From Gammaproteobacteria bacterium (lineage in GTDB: Bacteria > Pseudomonadota > Gammaproteobacteria > Pseudomonadales > Moraxellaceae), in NCBI GenBank assembly GCA_028868515.1, contig JAGWUI010000014.1, positions 16,043 through 80,042 on the forward strand: a stretch of 64,000 bases of DNA, given 5' to 3'. The notes below the pieces were generated by a model. It was not told where the DNA came from. It saw only the letters and a program-made list of their open reading frames with translations, and made no database searches. Each line of letters begins with the position of its first letter. The stretch's first letter is position 1. Below, piece after piece: positions 8,331 through 17,010 of the stretch. The translations under genes were made by a program, and so were the position numbers.

Positions 8331-8777
8331 TTACTTCGTTGGCATAATGCCAGTTACAACCTCATTTTCACCGTCAGCTTTAAGTTCAAAGCAGACTTTC
8401 TGACCCACGTTCAACCCGTCCAGCAGTTTGTGATCCGCTACTTTGAAGCCCATTTTCATCGCAGGCCAATTCAATGCTTTGATTGCTTGGTGATTCAATA
8501 CAATCATGTCTTTCTTGGCATCAAGGCTTGTGATGACACCAACACCGCAAGCAACCTTATCGCTTTTAGATGATTTCACCGACATCTTGCTCATATCCAT
8601 TTTGCCCATACTCATCCCTTTCATACAGTCGGCTGACATCGACTGACTACCATTCGATGCCTTTTCCATCATAGGCATCTTGCTCATATCCATTCCTTTC
8701 ATGCTGTCATCAGCCATTGCAGATAATGAAGCACCAAAAATCATGGTCGCTAAAATCGAAGTAGTAAACTTATTCAT
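8331..8777 (-). CDS. cusF: CusF-like periplasmic copper-binding protein (copy 1)
   Basis: A 148-residue secreted protein with signal peptide (MNKFTTSILATMIFGAS, cleaved after SAMA), a Met-rich middle (MKGMDMSKM repeated) and a C-terminal CusF-type beta-barrel. The Cu(I)/Ag(I) ligands of CusF appear intact in NHQAIKALNWPAMKM: His, Trp, Met, Met. CusF carries metal to the CusCBA pump in the periplasm. It is the last gene of the cus operon and a tandem duplicate of the gene at 8948. Two Cys (DCMKG, VACGVG) are not typical of CusF. Confidence 0.88.
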   Translation of the reverse strand: MNKFTTSILATMIFGASLSAMADDSMKGMDMSKMPMMEKASNGSQSMSADCMKGMSMGKMDMSKMSVKSSKSDKVACGVGVITSLDAKKDMIVLNHQAIKALNWPAMKMGFKVADHKLLDGLNVGQKVCFELKADGENEVVTGIMPTK

Positions 8778-8807
8778 CGCAAGATCCTCTTAATTAATAA
8801 AATACCA

Positions 8808-8866
8808 ACATTAGGCGTTATCAGCCTATTGATCCCGTCTGCCTATCGAGTGATACGCAGACGGGT
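8808..8866 (-). pseudogene. Remnant of the cusA 3' end between the cusF copies
   Basis: This stretch resembles 9402-9460, the very end of cusA: both share AACATTAGGC, TCAGCC, GATCCCGTCT and GTGATACGCAG in the same order. It shows that the duplicated unit consisted of the cusA tail plus a cusF gene. The remnant contains a perfect 9-bp inverted repeat (CCCGTCTGC at 8834-8842 and GCAGACGGG at 8857-8865) that the cusA original does not form as well. Confidence 0.75.
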
Positions 8867-8947
8867 ACGCTCGACGATTTTAGTGAGTGCTACTCAATAG
8901 TCCCTCCAATTCAACGATAACTCATCAAATTGAAAAAATTTGAGAGA

Positions 8948-9361
8948 CTACTTTGTAGCTGGCATTGGAACAATGCCGATTACAATCTCTTTTCCATCGA
9001 CATCTTTCAGCTCAAAATTAACACTCTGACCCGCTTTTAAACCAACTAGGAGCTTTGGATCGGCTACCTTAAAATCCATGGTCATCGAGTGTGATTTCAA
9101 CTTAGGGATCGCTAGATGACTCAAAGTAATCATTTCTGCCTTGGCACCAATACTTGTGATAACACCATGTACAATCACAACTTTGCCACCCGTAGTGGGC
9201 TGCATTGTGAATTTGCCCTTTTCCGCTCCGCTCAAAGAACTAGAAGTTGAAGACATTGGCATCTTGCTCATGTCCATCCCTTTCATGCTGTCATCAGCCC
9301 AAGCTGATAATGAGGCACCCAGCATGAGGGTGCTTAAAATAGCTAATGTTAACTTTTTCAT
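8948..9361 (-). CDS. CusF-like periplasmic protein (copy 2, Trp ligand missing)
   Basis: A 137-residue secreted protein closely related to copy 1, with signal peptide (LAILSTLMLGASLSAWA), a shorter Met-rich stretch and a CusF-type domain. In the metal-binding strand the sequence is LSHLAIPKLKSHSMTM: His and both Met are kept, but the Trp that caps Cu(I) in CusF is replaced by Ser. Its metal affinity or role may thus differ. It lies 44 bases after cusA on the same strand and belongs to the cus operon. Confidence 0.86.
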   Translation of the reverse strand: MKKLTLAILSTLMLGASLSAWADDSMKGMDMSKMPMSSTSSSLSGAEKGKFTMQPTTGGKVVIVHGVITSIGAKAEMITLSHLAIPKLKSHSMTMDFKVADPKLLVGLKAGQSVNFELKDVDGKEIVIGIVPMPATK

Positions 9362-9405
9362 AACAATATCCTCTTAATCGTAAAGAAAACAACAAAGGTA
9401 CAACA

Positions 9406-12400
9406 TTAGGCTTTTTCAGCCCGTAGATCCCGTCTACGCAACAAGTGATACGCAGCTGGAATAACAAACATCGTCAATAAAGGGGCAGTGATCATGCCAC
9501 CGACCATCGGTAGCGCAATTCGACTCATGACCTCTGAGCCTGTGCCACTCCCCAAAAGAATGGGGATTAGCCCCGCCAGAATGACTGCAACGGTCATTGC
9601 AATAGGGCGAACACGGAGTACCGCGCCTGAGCGAATGGCATCATCTAATTCTGTATAACTCAGAGGTTGATCCTTGGCATTTTCTTCAGCACTAGCAATC
9701 GCTTGTTTGAGGTAAAACAGTATCACCACCCCAAACTCGGCCGACACCCCAGCCAGTGCGATAAAGCCGACACCCGTTGCCACCGAGAGGTTGTAGCCCG
9801 CCAGATAGAGAAACCAAATACCACCGACCAAGGCAAACGGCAATGTCACCATGATCAACATGGCATCTCGAAAATTCTTAAAAATCAGATACAGTAGGAC
9901 AAAGATAATCAGCAAGGTCGCTGGAATGACTAATTTCAGCCGAGCATTAGCACGCTCTAAAAACTCAAACTGACCTGAATAAGTGATACTCATGCCCGCT
10001 TTGAGTTGCACATTCTTGGCGACGGCTTGGCGCAGATCCGCCACCACGGAGGACAAGTCGCGTCCACGTACATCGATATACACCCAACCACTCGGACGTG
10101 AATTTTCACTCTTGAGCATGGGAGGGCCGTCACCGATGCTGATATTGGCCACTGTGCCAAGGGTGATTTGTTGACCGCTATCGGTCAGAATTGGCAAGTT
10201 GCGTAACCCTTCCAATGAGTCTCTAATCTCACGCGGATAACGGACATTGATCGGATAACGCGCTAAACCCTCTACCGTTTCACCGACGTTTTCACCACCC
10301 ACCGCTGATGAAATAATACTTTGTACATCTGCGATGTTGAGTCCATAGCGCGCTGCCGCAACCCGATCAATCGTCACATCGACATAGCGCCCTCCTGTCA
10401 GCCGTTCAGCGAGTGCTGAACTGACACCGGGTACGCCTTTGGCAACTTGTTCAATCGATTTAGCCACTTGGTCTATCTCAGTGAGACTGGTTCCCGACAC
10501 CTTGACGCCAATCGGACTTTTAATTCCCGTCGCCAACATATCGATGCGGTTGCGAATTGGTGGCACCCAGATGTTAGTGAGTCCGGGCACCTTGACCACG
10601 CGATCGAGTTCATTGACTAATTTGTCAGGTGTCATTCCAGCTCGCCACTCGGAGCGCGGCTTAAATTGAATGGTCGTTTCAAACATTTCCATCGGAGACG
10701 GATCCGTGGCACTTTCGGCACGACCTGCTTTACCAAACACGGTCGCCACTTCTGGGACTGTCTTAATCAAACGGTCAGTCTGTTGCAGAAGTTCACCCGC
10801 TTTGGCTGCCGATATACCGGGCAATGCAGATGGCATATACAACAAGTCACCTTCGGCCATAGCAGGCATAAACTCACCGCCCAACTGACTGATCGGCCAC
10901 AGGCTCGTGAGTAAGGCAATAAATGCCACCAGCAAAGTAGTCTTTGGTCTTCGCAAAACCGCATCCAGCATTGGATGATAGATACGGATTAAGCCGCGAT
11001 TTAGGGGATTCTTCTGCTCACTGGGCAGTTTGCCGCGAATCCAATAGCCCATCAAAATGGGCACTAAGGTAATCGACAGACCTGCTGCCCCAGCCATCGC
11101 ATAAGTTTTAGTAAATGCCAGCGGCGCAAATAATCGGCCTTCTTGGGCTTGCAATGTGAATACTGGAATAAAAGACAAGGCAATAATCAATAAGCAAAAA
11201 AACAAAGTGGGCCCGACCTGACTTGCAGAGTCGGCAATGACTGCCCAATGTGCCTCTCCCTGTAAAGTTTCATCAGGATGTTCATGCTGCCACGCTTCAA
11301 TACGTTTATGCGCATTTTCAATCATCACCACGGCGGCATCGACCATCGCACCAATGGCAATAGCGATCCCGCTCAGTGACATGATATTGGCATTGAGCCC
11401 TTGGTAGTGCATGGCGATAAATGCGATCAATATACCGAGCGGTAAGGAAATGATCGCAACCAGTGCCGAGCGGAAATGCCAGAGAAATATGGCACAAACC
11501 AACGCCACGACAATAAACTCTTCCAGCAGCTTTTGACTTAAATTATCCACCGCACGATCAATCAATTGACTGCGATCATAGGTCGTGACGATTTCAACGC
11601 CCGCAGGTAGGCTCTTCTTGAGATCCTCCAGCTTGGCTTTAACAGCATTGATGGTTTCGCGTGCATTCTTGCCCGCCCGTAACACGATGACGCCACCAAC
11701 CACTTCACCTTGTCCATTCAGTTCGGCAATGCCACGGCGCATTTCTGGCCCGAGCTGGATAGTAGCAACCTGACCGAGTGTAATGGGGATACCATTGGCA
11801 GATGTGTTAAGTGGAATATTGCGGAAGTCATCCAGTGTTTTAAGATAGCCTGATGCCCGCACCATATACTCGGATTCACCCATTTCCAGTACCGAACCAC
11901 CTGTTTCCTGATTGGCTTTTTGGATGGCATCAATGACTTTATTGAGTGGGATTTGATATGCCGCCATTTTGACGGGATCAAGTACGATCTGATACTGCTT
12001 GACCATTCCGCCGATGCTGGCGACTTCAGCTACGTTGGGCAGACTTTTCAGTTCATATTTCAAGAACCAATCTTGAATGCCACGAAGCTGAGACAAGTCA
12101 TGCTGTCCCGTTTTATCCACCAAAGCATATTCATAGATCCAACCCACACCCGTTGCATCGGGGCCGAGTGAGGTCTTGGCTGATGGAGGCAAGCGCCCTT
12201 GCAGTTGATTGAGGTATTCGAGCACCCGTGACCGCGCCCAGTACAGATCAGTGCCTTCATCAAAGATCACATAAACGAACGAGTCGCCGAAGAAGGAATA
12301 GCCACGGACAGTCTTAGCGCCGGGCACCGACAACATGGTGGTGGTTAAAGGATACGTCACCTGATTTTCAACAATCTGCGGCGCTTGACCGGGATAGTTG

Positions 12401-12552
12401 GTACGAATGATCACCTGCACATCAGACAAGTCTGGCAGCGCATCAATGGGGGTGTTTTTGACAGCCCAAACTCCCCAAACCGCAATAAACAATACCGCCA
12501 ATAACACCAAGAAGCGGTTGGCAATTGACCAACGAATAATGCGAGCAATCAT
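9406..12552 (-). CDS. cusA: CusA-type RND copper/silver efflux pump
   Basis: A 1048-residue inner-membrane RND pump exporting Cu(I)/Ag(I) with CusB and CusC, driven by protons. The heavy-metal RND start is visible ([14 protein letters not shown]). The three Met of the E. coli CusA metal relay can be found in [19 protein letters not shown] and [12 protein letters not shown], which points to monovalent copper/silver and not zinc. It overlaps cusB by four bases (ATGA), which implies translational coupling. Length is as expected. Confidence 0.97.
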   Translation of the reverse strand: MIARIIRWSIANRFLVLLAVLFIAVWGVWAVKNTPIDALPDLSDVQVIIRTNYPGQAPQIVENQVTYPLTTTMLSVPGAKTVRGYSFFGDSFVYVIFDEGTDLYWARSRVLEYLNQLQGRLPPSAKTSLGPDATGVGWIYEYALVDKTGQHDLSQLRGIQDWFLKYELKSLPNVAEVASIGGMVKQYQIVLDPVKMAAYQIPLNKVIDAIQKANQETGGSVLEMGESEYMVRASGYLKTLDDFRNIPLNTSANGIPITLGQVATIQLGPEMRRGIAELNGQGEVVGGVIVLRAGKNARETINAVKAKLEDLKKSLPAGVEIVTTYDRSQLIDRAVDNLSQKLLEEFIVVALVCAIFLWHFRSALVAIISLPLGILIAFIAMHYQGLNANIMSLSGIAIAIGAMVDAAVVMIENAHKRIEAWQHEHPDETLQGEAHWAVIADSASQVGPTLFFCLLIIALSFIPVFTLQAQEGRLFAPLAFTKTYAMAGAAGLSITLVPILMGYWIRGKLPSEQKNPLNRGLIRIYHPMLDAVLRRPKTTLLVAFIALLTSLWPISQLGGEFMPAMAEGDLLYMPSALPGISAAKAGELLQQTDRLIKTVPEVATVFGKAGRAESATDPSPMEMFETTIQFKPRSEWRAGMTPDKLVNELDRVVKVPGLTNIWVPPIRNRIDMLATGIKSPIGVKVSGTSLTEIDQVAKSIEQVAKGVPGVSSALAERLTGGRYVDVTIDRVAAARYGLNIADVQSIISSAVGGENVGETVEGLARYPINVRYPREIRDSLEGLRNLPILTDSGQQITLGTVANISIGDGPPMLKSENSRPSGWVYIDVRGRDLSSVVADLRQAVAKNVQLKAGMSITYSGQFEFLERANARLKLVIPATLLIIFVLLYLIFKNFRDAMLIMVTLPFALVGGIWFLYLAGYNLSVATGVGFIALAGVSAEFGVVILFYLKQAIASAEENAKDQPLSYTELDDAIRSGAVLRVRPIAMTVAVILAGLIPILLGSGTGSEVMSRIALPMVGGMITAPLLTMFVIPAAYHLLRRRDLRAEKA

Positions 12553-14126
12553 GGCTGATTCCCCTGCATAGCACTGCCCGTAGTTTTTGTCAAAGCAGCA
12601 ATGACATAATCATCTTTGATTAGATTAAAACCAAAATTGACCTGATCACCCACCTTGACCCCAGTAACCAGCTTCGCGTCAGGCAACTTAAACGTCATGG
12701 TCATTGCACCCCAGCCGATTGCGGGGATGGGATGATGTGAGATGGTGATGTCAGTAGGGGTAATCGACTCAATCTTGCCAACACCTTGATAATAGGGTGT
12801 TGACGCAGCAGGCATCATTGCTGAAGCGGTTGCAGGCATGGGCATGGACATAGGCATGACTTCTTGACCCATCATTGCAGATGCCGAAGCCTTGCTACTA
12901 TTCATCTTTGCGAGTACGCCTTGCAAACTGGCTTCTGAATCAATCAAGAATTGACCAGACGCAACCACCTTTTGGCCTTCCTGCATACCGCTTAAAATGG
13001 CGACCTGACCATTTGCTGCTTGTCCAAGCTGGACTTCCACAGGCTGGAAATGACCGCCTGCAAGAGCTAGAATGACGACATTGCGTTTCCCTGTACGAAT
13101 CACGGCTTCCTCAGGGATAAGTAATTGGTCTTGGCTTTTATCTGTCTGCAATTGAATTTGGGCAAACATCCCCGGTTTTAACTGGCCATTTGGATTTGGT
13201 AATTTGATACGCACCCGTAGTGTTCGACTTTCCATATTGATGTCAGGCAATACTGCAATGACCTTGCCATGAAAGCTATCACTCGGATATGCCGTCAAAT
13301 GCGCAGCTATAATGCTTCCAACCCGAATCCCCCCTGCTTGTGCTTCAGGTACAGCCGCTTCCAGCCAAACACTGTTCAGTCCATTAATCTTTGCCAGCGT
13401 TTGTCCTGCACTCATCGTCATGCCTGAGCGAACATCCAATGTTTGAATCAAACCACCGATAGGCGCGGATAAGGTGATCGTCGCTTGCGTTTTTCCTGAC
13501 TTTTCAACGCGCGTAATCAAATCAGCAGGCATTCCCAGCAGAAGCAAGCGTTGCCTTGCTGCATTGATCAATGAAGGATCACCCATCTTGAGTACGGCCA
13601 AATATTCAATTTGCGCACCTGCCCAATCAGGTACGAGCAGATCAGCGATTGGTGCACCTCGTGAAATGACATCCCCAGCAGCACGCGCATAGACTCGTTC
13701 GACAAAGCCATTCGTGCGGGCTTGCATCACAGCAACCAGACGATCATTAAGTTGGATAGCACCTGTCACGGTGATATTGTTGTTGAGAACGCCACGTTCT
13801 GCTTGGACAACACGAACTCCTAAATTTTGGGTAATGCTTGGATCTACTGCAATGCTAGTTGCATTTGCTGCGTTACTATCACTGCCACTGTTCGCATATT
13901 TTGCCAACAATTGCATATCCATAAATGGCGATTTACCCGGTTTATCAAAATGCTGATCTGGCTTCATCGGGTCGTACCAATACATCACTTTGGCACTGCT
14001 TTCACCTGTACCCGACATCGGGTGCATATGCTGATTGGCGAACCAATAACCCCCACCGCCGCCCACAGCTAGAGCAGCAGAAATTGCAACCGTCATGACG
14101 ACTAATTTCATCGTTTTATGCGTCAT
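12549..14126 (-). CDS. cusB: CusB-type membrane fusion protein with C-terminal CusF domain
   Basis: A 525-residue periplasmic adaptor linking CusA to the outer-membrane channel. The N-terminus has a membrane anchor, then a heavy-metal-binding segment ([16 protein letters not shown]), barrel-sandwich and beta-barrel domains, then a Met/Ala-rich linker (about residues 410-445). The last 75 residues form a CusF-like domain, [16 protein letters not shown], with His, Trp and both Met in place. E. coli CusB is about 407 residues without this domain. It overlaps cusC and cusA by four bases each. Confidence 0.95.
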   Translation of the reverse strand: MTHKTMKLVVMTVAISAALAVGGGGGYWFANQHMHPMSGTGESSAKVMYWYDPMKPDQHFDKPGKSPFMDMQLLAKYANSGSDSNAANATSIAVDPSITQNLGVRVVQAERGVLNNNITVTGAIQLNDRLVAVMQARTNGFVERVYARAAGDVISRGAPIADLLVPDWAGAQIEYLAVLKMGDPSLINAARQRLLLLGMPADLITRVEKSGKTQATITLSAPIGGLIQTLDVRSGMTMSAGQTLAKINGLNSVWLEAAVPEAQAGGIRVGSIIAAHLTAYPSDSFHGKVIAVLPDINMESRTLRVRIKLPNPNGQLKPGMFAQIQLQTDKSQDQLLIPEEAVIRTGKRNVVILALAGGHFQPVEVQLGQAANGQVAILSGMQEGQKVVASGQFLIDSEASLQGVLAKMNSSKASASAMMGQEVMPMSMPMPATASAMMPAASTPYYQGVGKIESITPTDITISHHPIPAIGWGAMTMTFKLPDAKLVTGVKVGDQVNFGFNLIKDDYVIAALTKTTGSAMQGNQP

Positions 14127-15499
14127 TTTATATTTACTCCCTTTAAACTTGAAGTTTGTACAGCGGCAGCTTGCTCACTGCCCACAGGCTGATTCTCAGC
14201 TGTACCATTGTCACTCCCACCGCCATAGGCGTAATACAGTTGCGCAGCGGTGACGGCACGCATATTTTGCAGAGAGATAATTTTGATGCGCTGGTCGATG
14301 AGCTCGCGACGAGCTGTCAAGACCATACTTAAATCAACTTTTCCCGCTTGATAGCTGGCAAGTTGTAAGGAAACCTTCTGTTGCGCTAGGGGTAATTCCG
14401 TTGAATTTGCACGTTCTAGTTGTCGATTCAACGCAGCATAGTCCGCCAAATCGTTTTCAAGCATATTGGTGTGATTACGCAACATGACTTCGCGCTGAGC
14501 ATCAATATTTGCTTGTTCAGACATCGCGGCGGCAATCAATGGATCGACACGATGCGAGGTAAAGATCGGGAGTTCATAGGTCAGTTGCACGCCGATCATG
14601 TCGCCAAACTGTGGCGCACGATGGTAATAACCAAACTCAACGCTCATATCTGATTTTTTCAGCGAGCGCGCTTCAGTGACCTTTGCGTCAGCCAGTTGCG
14701 ACTCGGCTGCAAACGCTTGTAGTTCAGGATGATGATGTAAATGTTGATGCAACTGATCCGCATTGATCGGCAATTCAGGCGCATCTTGCGTCAGCATTTG
14801 ATCGCTGCTTTGATCAAGGTTACTTCCAGATTGCACACCCAAAAAGCGGCGCAATGCTGATTTCGCTTTGTTTAGATCACGATTCAAGTCATCTCGTTGA
14901 TCTTCAAGTTGGGCAGCTTCCTGCTGGGGCAATACCGCATCTGCGATTTGGCTGCGACCTGATGCAATTTGTGCATGGACAGTTTGGGCGAGCAGCTTGT
15001 TTTCGGAGAGCAACGAATCAAATAGCGCAATCTTGTGCTCTAAGTAGTAGCGGTTAAACCACGCAATTGCGGTATTTTCTCGCAGTTTTAGGAGGGCAAT
15101 CGGACGCTGTGCTTGGGCGACCTCAACCTTGGCAGTGCTCACATCGACTTGCGCACGTCGTTTATCAGCGTTGGGAATATCTTGCATGATGCCAATTTTC
15201 GACATCGTCATGTTATCCCTGTTTAACTGCCCAGCTTCGGAACCAGTAACGGGAAAATTGTCGAGGGCCGCGTAGATTTTAGGATTCGGGAGTGATCCCG
15301 CGGGGATCGATGCGGATTGCGCCGCATCAATTTGGGCGCTATTGGCCGTGAGTTCAGGCGAATTCTGCTCAGCGGTGGCGAGCGCAGCATTCAGTGATAG
15401 GGGTGCCGCATTAGCCGCACAGGCGGTAAACACCAACGCCAAAGACAGCATCAGCCGTATAGACCTCTGCCAGATCAATGTGATTAAAAATGGAGACAT
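14123..15499 (-). CDS. cusC: CusC-type outer-membrane efflux channel
   Basis: A TolC-family protein of about 458 residues, exporting copper/silver across the outer membrane together with CusA and CusB. A signal peptide (LMLSLALVFTACAANA) is followed by two outer-membrane-efflux repeats with long Gln/Ala-rich helices. No lipobox Cys follows the signal as in E. coli CusC, so it is probably not lipidated. The frame is open from 15523, but the ATG at 15499 with AGGGA upstream is the better start. First gene of the coupled cusCBA set. Confidence 0.92.
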   Translation of the reverse strand: MSPFLITLIWQRSIRLMLSLALVFTACAANAAPLSLNAALATAEQNSPELTANSAQIDAAQSASIPAGSLPNPKIYAALDNFPVTGSEAGQLNRDNMTMSKIGIMQDIPNADKRRAQVDVSTAKVEVAQAQRPIALLKLRENTAIAWFNRYYLEHKIALFDSLLSENKLLAQTVHAQIASGRSQIADAVLPQQEAAQLEDQRDDLNRDLNKAKSALRRFLGVQSGSNLDQSSDQMLTQDAPELPINADQLHQHLHHHPELQAFAAESQLADAKVTEARSLKKSDMSVEFGYYHRAPQFGDMIGVQLTYELPIFTSHRVDPLIAAAMSEQANIDAQREVMLRNHTNMLENDLADYAALNRQLERANSTELPLAQQKVSLQLASYQAGKVDLSMVLTARRELIDQRIKIISLQNMRAVTAAQLYYAYGGGSDNGTAENQPVGSEQAAAVQTSSLKGVNIK

Positions 15500-15586
15500 G
15501 CCCTCATTCCCTAGAATAGACACACGCAGGCGCGTGCAAATGGTTCAAAGGTTTAAAACCGATGAACCTCTAAATCGATAGGTGAA

Positions 15587-16006
15587 TTAAAGAGCGCGAG
15601 GGGGCCGCCACAATCCGAATAGATCAGGAGAGGGAACAAATTCAGTGGATTGAGCGATGAAGTGCTGAGTATTCAGGTATTGCGGTTTAGGCTGGAACAC
15701 AATGATGTTTGAAGCTGGATTAGCAAGTTGCACGTTATACATCACACAATCTTGTCCCGACTTACAGTGGAGCGAATTGCCGACATGTGATTTTTGCATT
15801 TTCATGCAATCCATGTGGGGTATAGATTGCTGAGTCGCTATGTCCATCGCCATCATTGGCATTGATGCTTTCATCAATTCAGCTTGATGATCTTGCATCT
15901 GCTGCATTGCACACGGACTGTTTACCGACATCGCAACTGCTGCCGACCCTACTGAGAGGATAGCAATTGACAGAAAGCATGTAAAAATCAGTCGGAGTAT
16001 TCGCAT
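15587..16006 (-). CDS. Small secreted leader protein of the cus operon
   Basis: A 139-residue protein with a signal peptide (RLIFTCFLSIAILSVGSAAVA), a Met-rich stretch (MMAMDIAT), the motif MDCMK, two further Cys (HCKSGQDC) and a tail LFGLWRPPRAL. Small secreted proteins with a Cys pair and an RPP tail often precede metal-efflux operons (CzcI or DUF2946-like), and I infer membership of that loose group. It lies 87 bases before cusC on the same strand. A truncated copy is at 5720-5968. Probably periplasmic and metal-linked; function unproven. Confidence 0.68.
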   Translation of the reverse strand: MRILRLIFTCFLSIAILSVGSAAVAMSVNSPCAMQQMQDHQAELMKASMPMMAMDIATQQSIPHMDCMKMQKSHVGNSLHCKSGQDCVMYNVQLANPASNIIVFQPKPQYLNTQHFIAQSTEFVPSPDLFGLWRPPRAL

Positions 16007-16151
16007 TCTTTTATATTATCGTCATCCACAAGGTTTTACAATGTGCTGGTTAATCAGTGTACAAATCTATTCAATATTTGAGGCTAAACCACAACGGATT
16101 TAGCTCAGGTAGTATTCCATCTTGAGCTAAAATAAGGTTTAACATTATAAA

Positions 16152-16526
16152 TTATTTAAAGAAAAATCTATGAATACACCATCCGATCAATACGAGCCAA
16201 ATGATTCCAATACAAAAGGCAGCGATATAGCTTACAGGTCGTTCTATGGATTGTTCTGCGAGTGCTTTAGCATCTTGAAGAACAATATTAGGGGTAAATT
16301 TAATAATCAGCATGAGTCCTAACGGAACAATCAATAGATCATCAAGGTATCCTAGGACAGGTATAAAATCTGGGATTAAATCTATCGGGCTAATTGCATA
16401 AGCCACAATAAAAAGAGCGAAAAGCCGCACCCACAATGGCGATCTAGGGTCACGAGCCGCATAGTACACAGTCAATGTTTGTTGCTTAATTTCTTTAGCC
16501 CATGATTTAAGTGTATTCAATACCAT
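16152..16526 (-). CDS. YkvA-family (DUF1232) membrane protein
   Basis: About 124 residues. The DUF1232 core is clear in YYAARDPRSPLWVRLFALF followed by SPIDLIPDFIPVLGYLDD, then two membrane segments to the C-terminus. Such proteins are common near metal-resistance genes, but their role is unknown. The frame is open up to 16733, but that part lies in the MerR gene in another frame; the ATG at 16526, preceded by GGGGGTG, is the start. It overlaps the end of the MerR gene by 20 bases, so the two are probably translated together. Confidence 0.82.
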   Translation of the reverse strand: MVLNTLKSWAKEIKQQTLTVYYAARDPRSPLWVRLFALFIVAYAISPIDLIPDFIPVLGYLDDLLIVPLGLMLIIKFTPNIVLQDAKALAEQSIERPVSYIAAFCIGIIWLVLIGWCIHRFFFK

Positions 16527-16920
16527 TATTCGCACCCCCAAGTGAAGCAATAATCGGACAAGGTAAATCTGGGTTTGTATGTTCACATTCACTAAGAAGC
16601 TGTGTGAGTACGGTTTGTATACGTTCAAGATCAGTAATTTTCGATCTAATTTGCGCCAAACGAGCAGCAGTGATCTGTTGAATAAGATCGCGTTGATGAT
16701 TGCCATGCAATGATAACAGTTCAGAAATTTCATCCAGACTAAAGCCTAACTCTTGTGCCCGTTTAATAAACCGTATGCGCTCAATTAAACTCAAAGGGTA
16801 TTGACGGTATCCCGTCGTTTTATCAGGAGTGGGCAATAATCCTCGACTTTGATAATAGCGAATGGTTTCAATGCCAACTTGGGCGGTTTTGGCGAGCTTG
16901 CCAATCGTGAGCGTTTGCAT
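16507..16920 (-). CDS. MerR-family regulator of the Cu/Ag ATPase
   Basis: A 137-residue MerR protein with the usual helix-turn-helix ([20 protein letters not shown]) and dimerisation helix. The C-terminus has [16 protein letters not shown], a Cys-x8-Cys pair placed as in the mercury sensor MerR, but the Cys in the middle of MerR (Cys82) is not present (LHGNHQRD). It is divergent from a Cu/Ag-type P-ATPase with a long-spacer promoter between them, so it probably activates that gene in response to copper, silver or another metal. The inducer cannot be fixed from sequence. Confidence 0.85.
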   Translation of the reverse strand: MQTLTIGKLAKTAQVGIETIRYYQSRGLLPTPDKTTGYRQYPLSLIERIRFIKRAQELGFSLDEISELLSLHGNHQRDLIQQITAARLAQIRSKITDLERIQTVLTQLLSECEHTNPDLPCPIIASLGGANNGIEYT

Positions 16921-16947
16921 GATGTTGATCTGACCTTAAAAAAACAC

Positions 16948-16979
16948 TTGACTCTGTGGTTGACTACAGGGTTTAGCCT
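16948..16979 (+). promoter_or_regulatory. MerR-type promoter of the Cu/Ag ATPase gene
   Basis: A -35 TTGACT (16948-16953) is followed by 19-20 bases holding the dyad CTGTGGTTGACTACAG and a -10-like TTAGCC or TAGCCT. The arrangement resembles the CueR-controlled copA promoter of E. coli (TTGACC, 19 bases, TAACCT). It lies 32 bases before the ATG at 17011. Confidence 0.78.
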
Positions 16980-17010
16980 AGCATTATTCCCATACCTTGC
17001 GAGTATTATT

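Noticed and set aside
16083..16130. Short inverted repeats between the YkvA gene and the cus operon
   Set aside because: Stems of six to eight bases with long loops and no U-tract; too weak to name.
16527..16733. Longer start for the YkvA-family protein
   Set aside because: The extension lies inside the MerR gene in another frame; the conserved part begins at 16526.
16849..17010. Longer start for the Cu/Ag ATPase
   Set aside because: It would begin inside the divergent MerR gene and upstream of the promoter.
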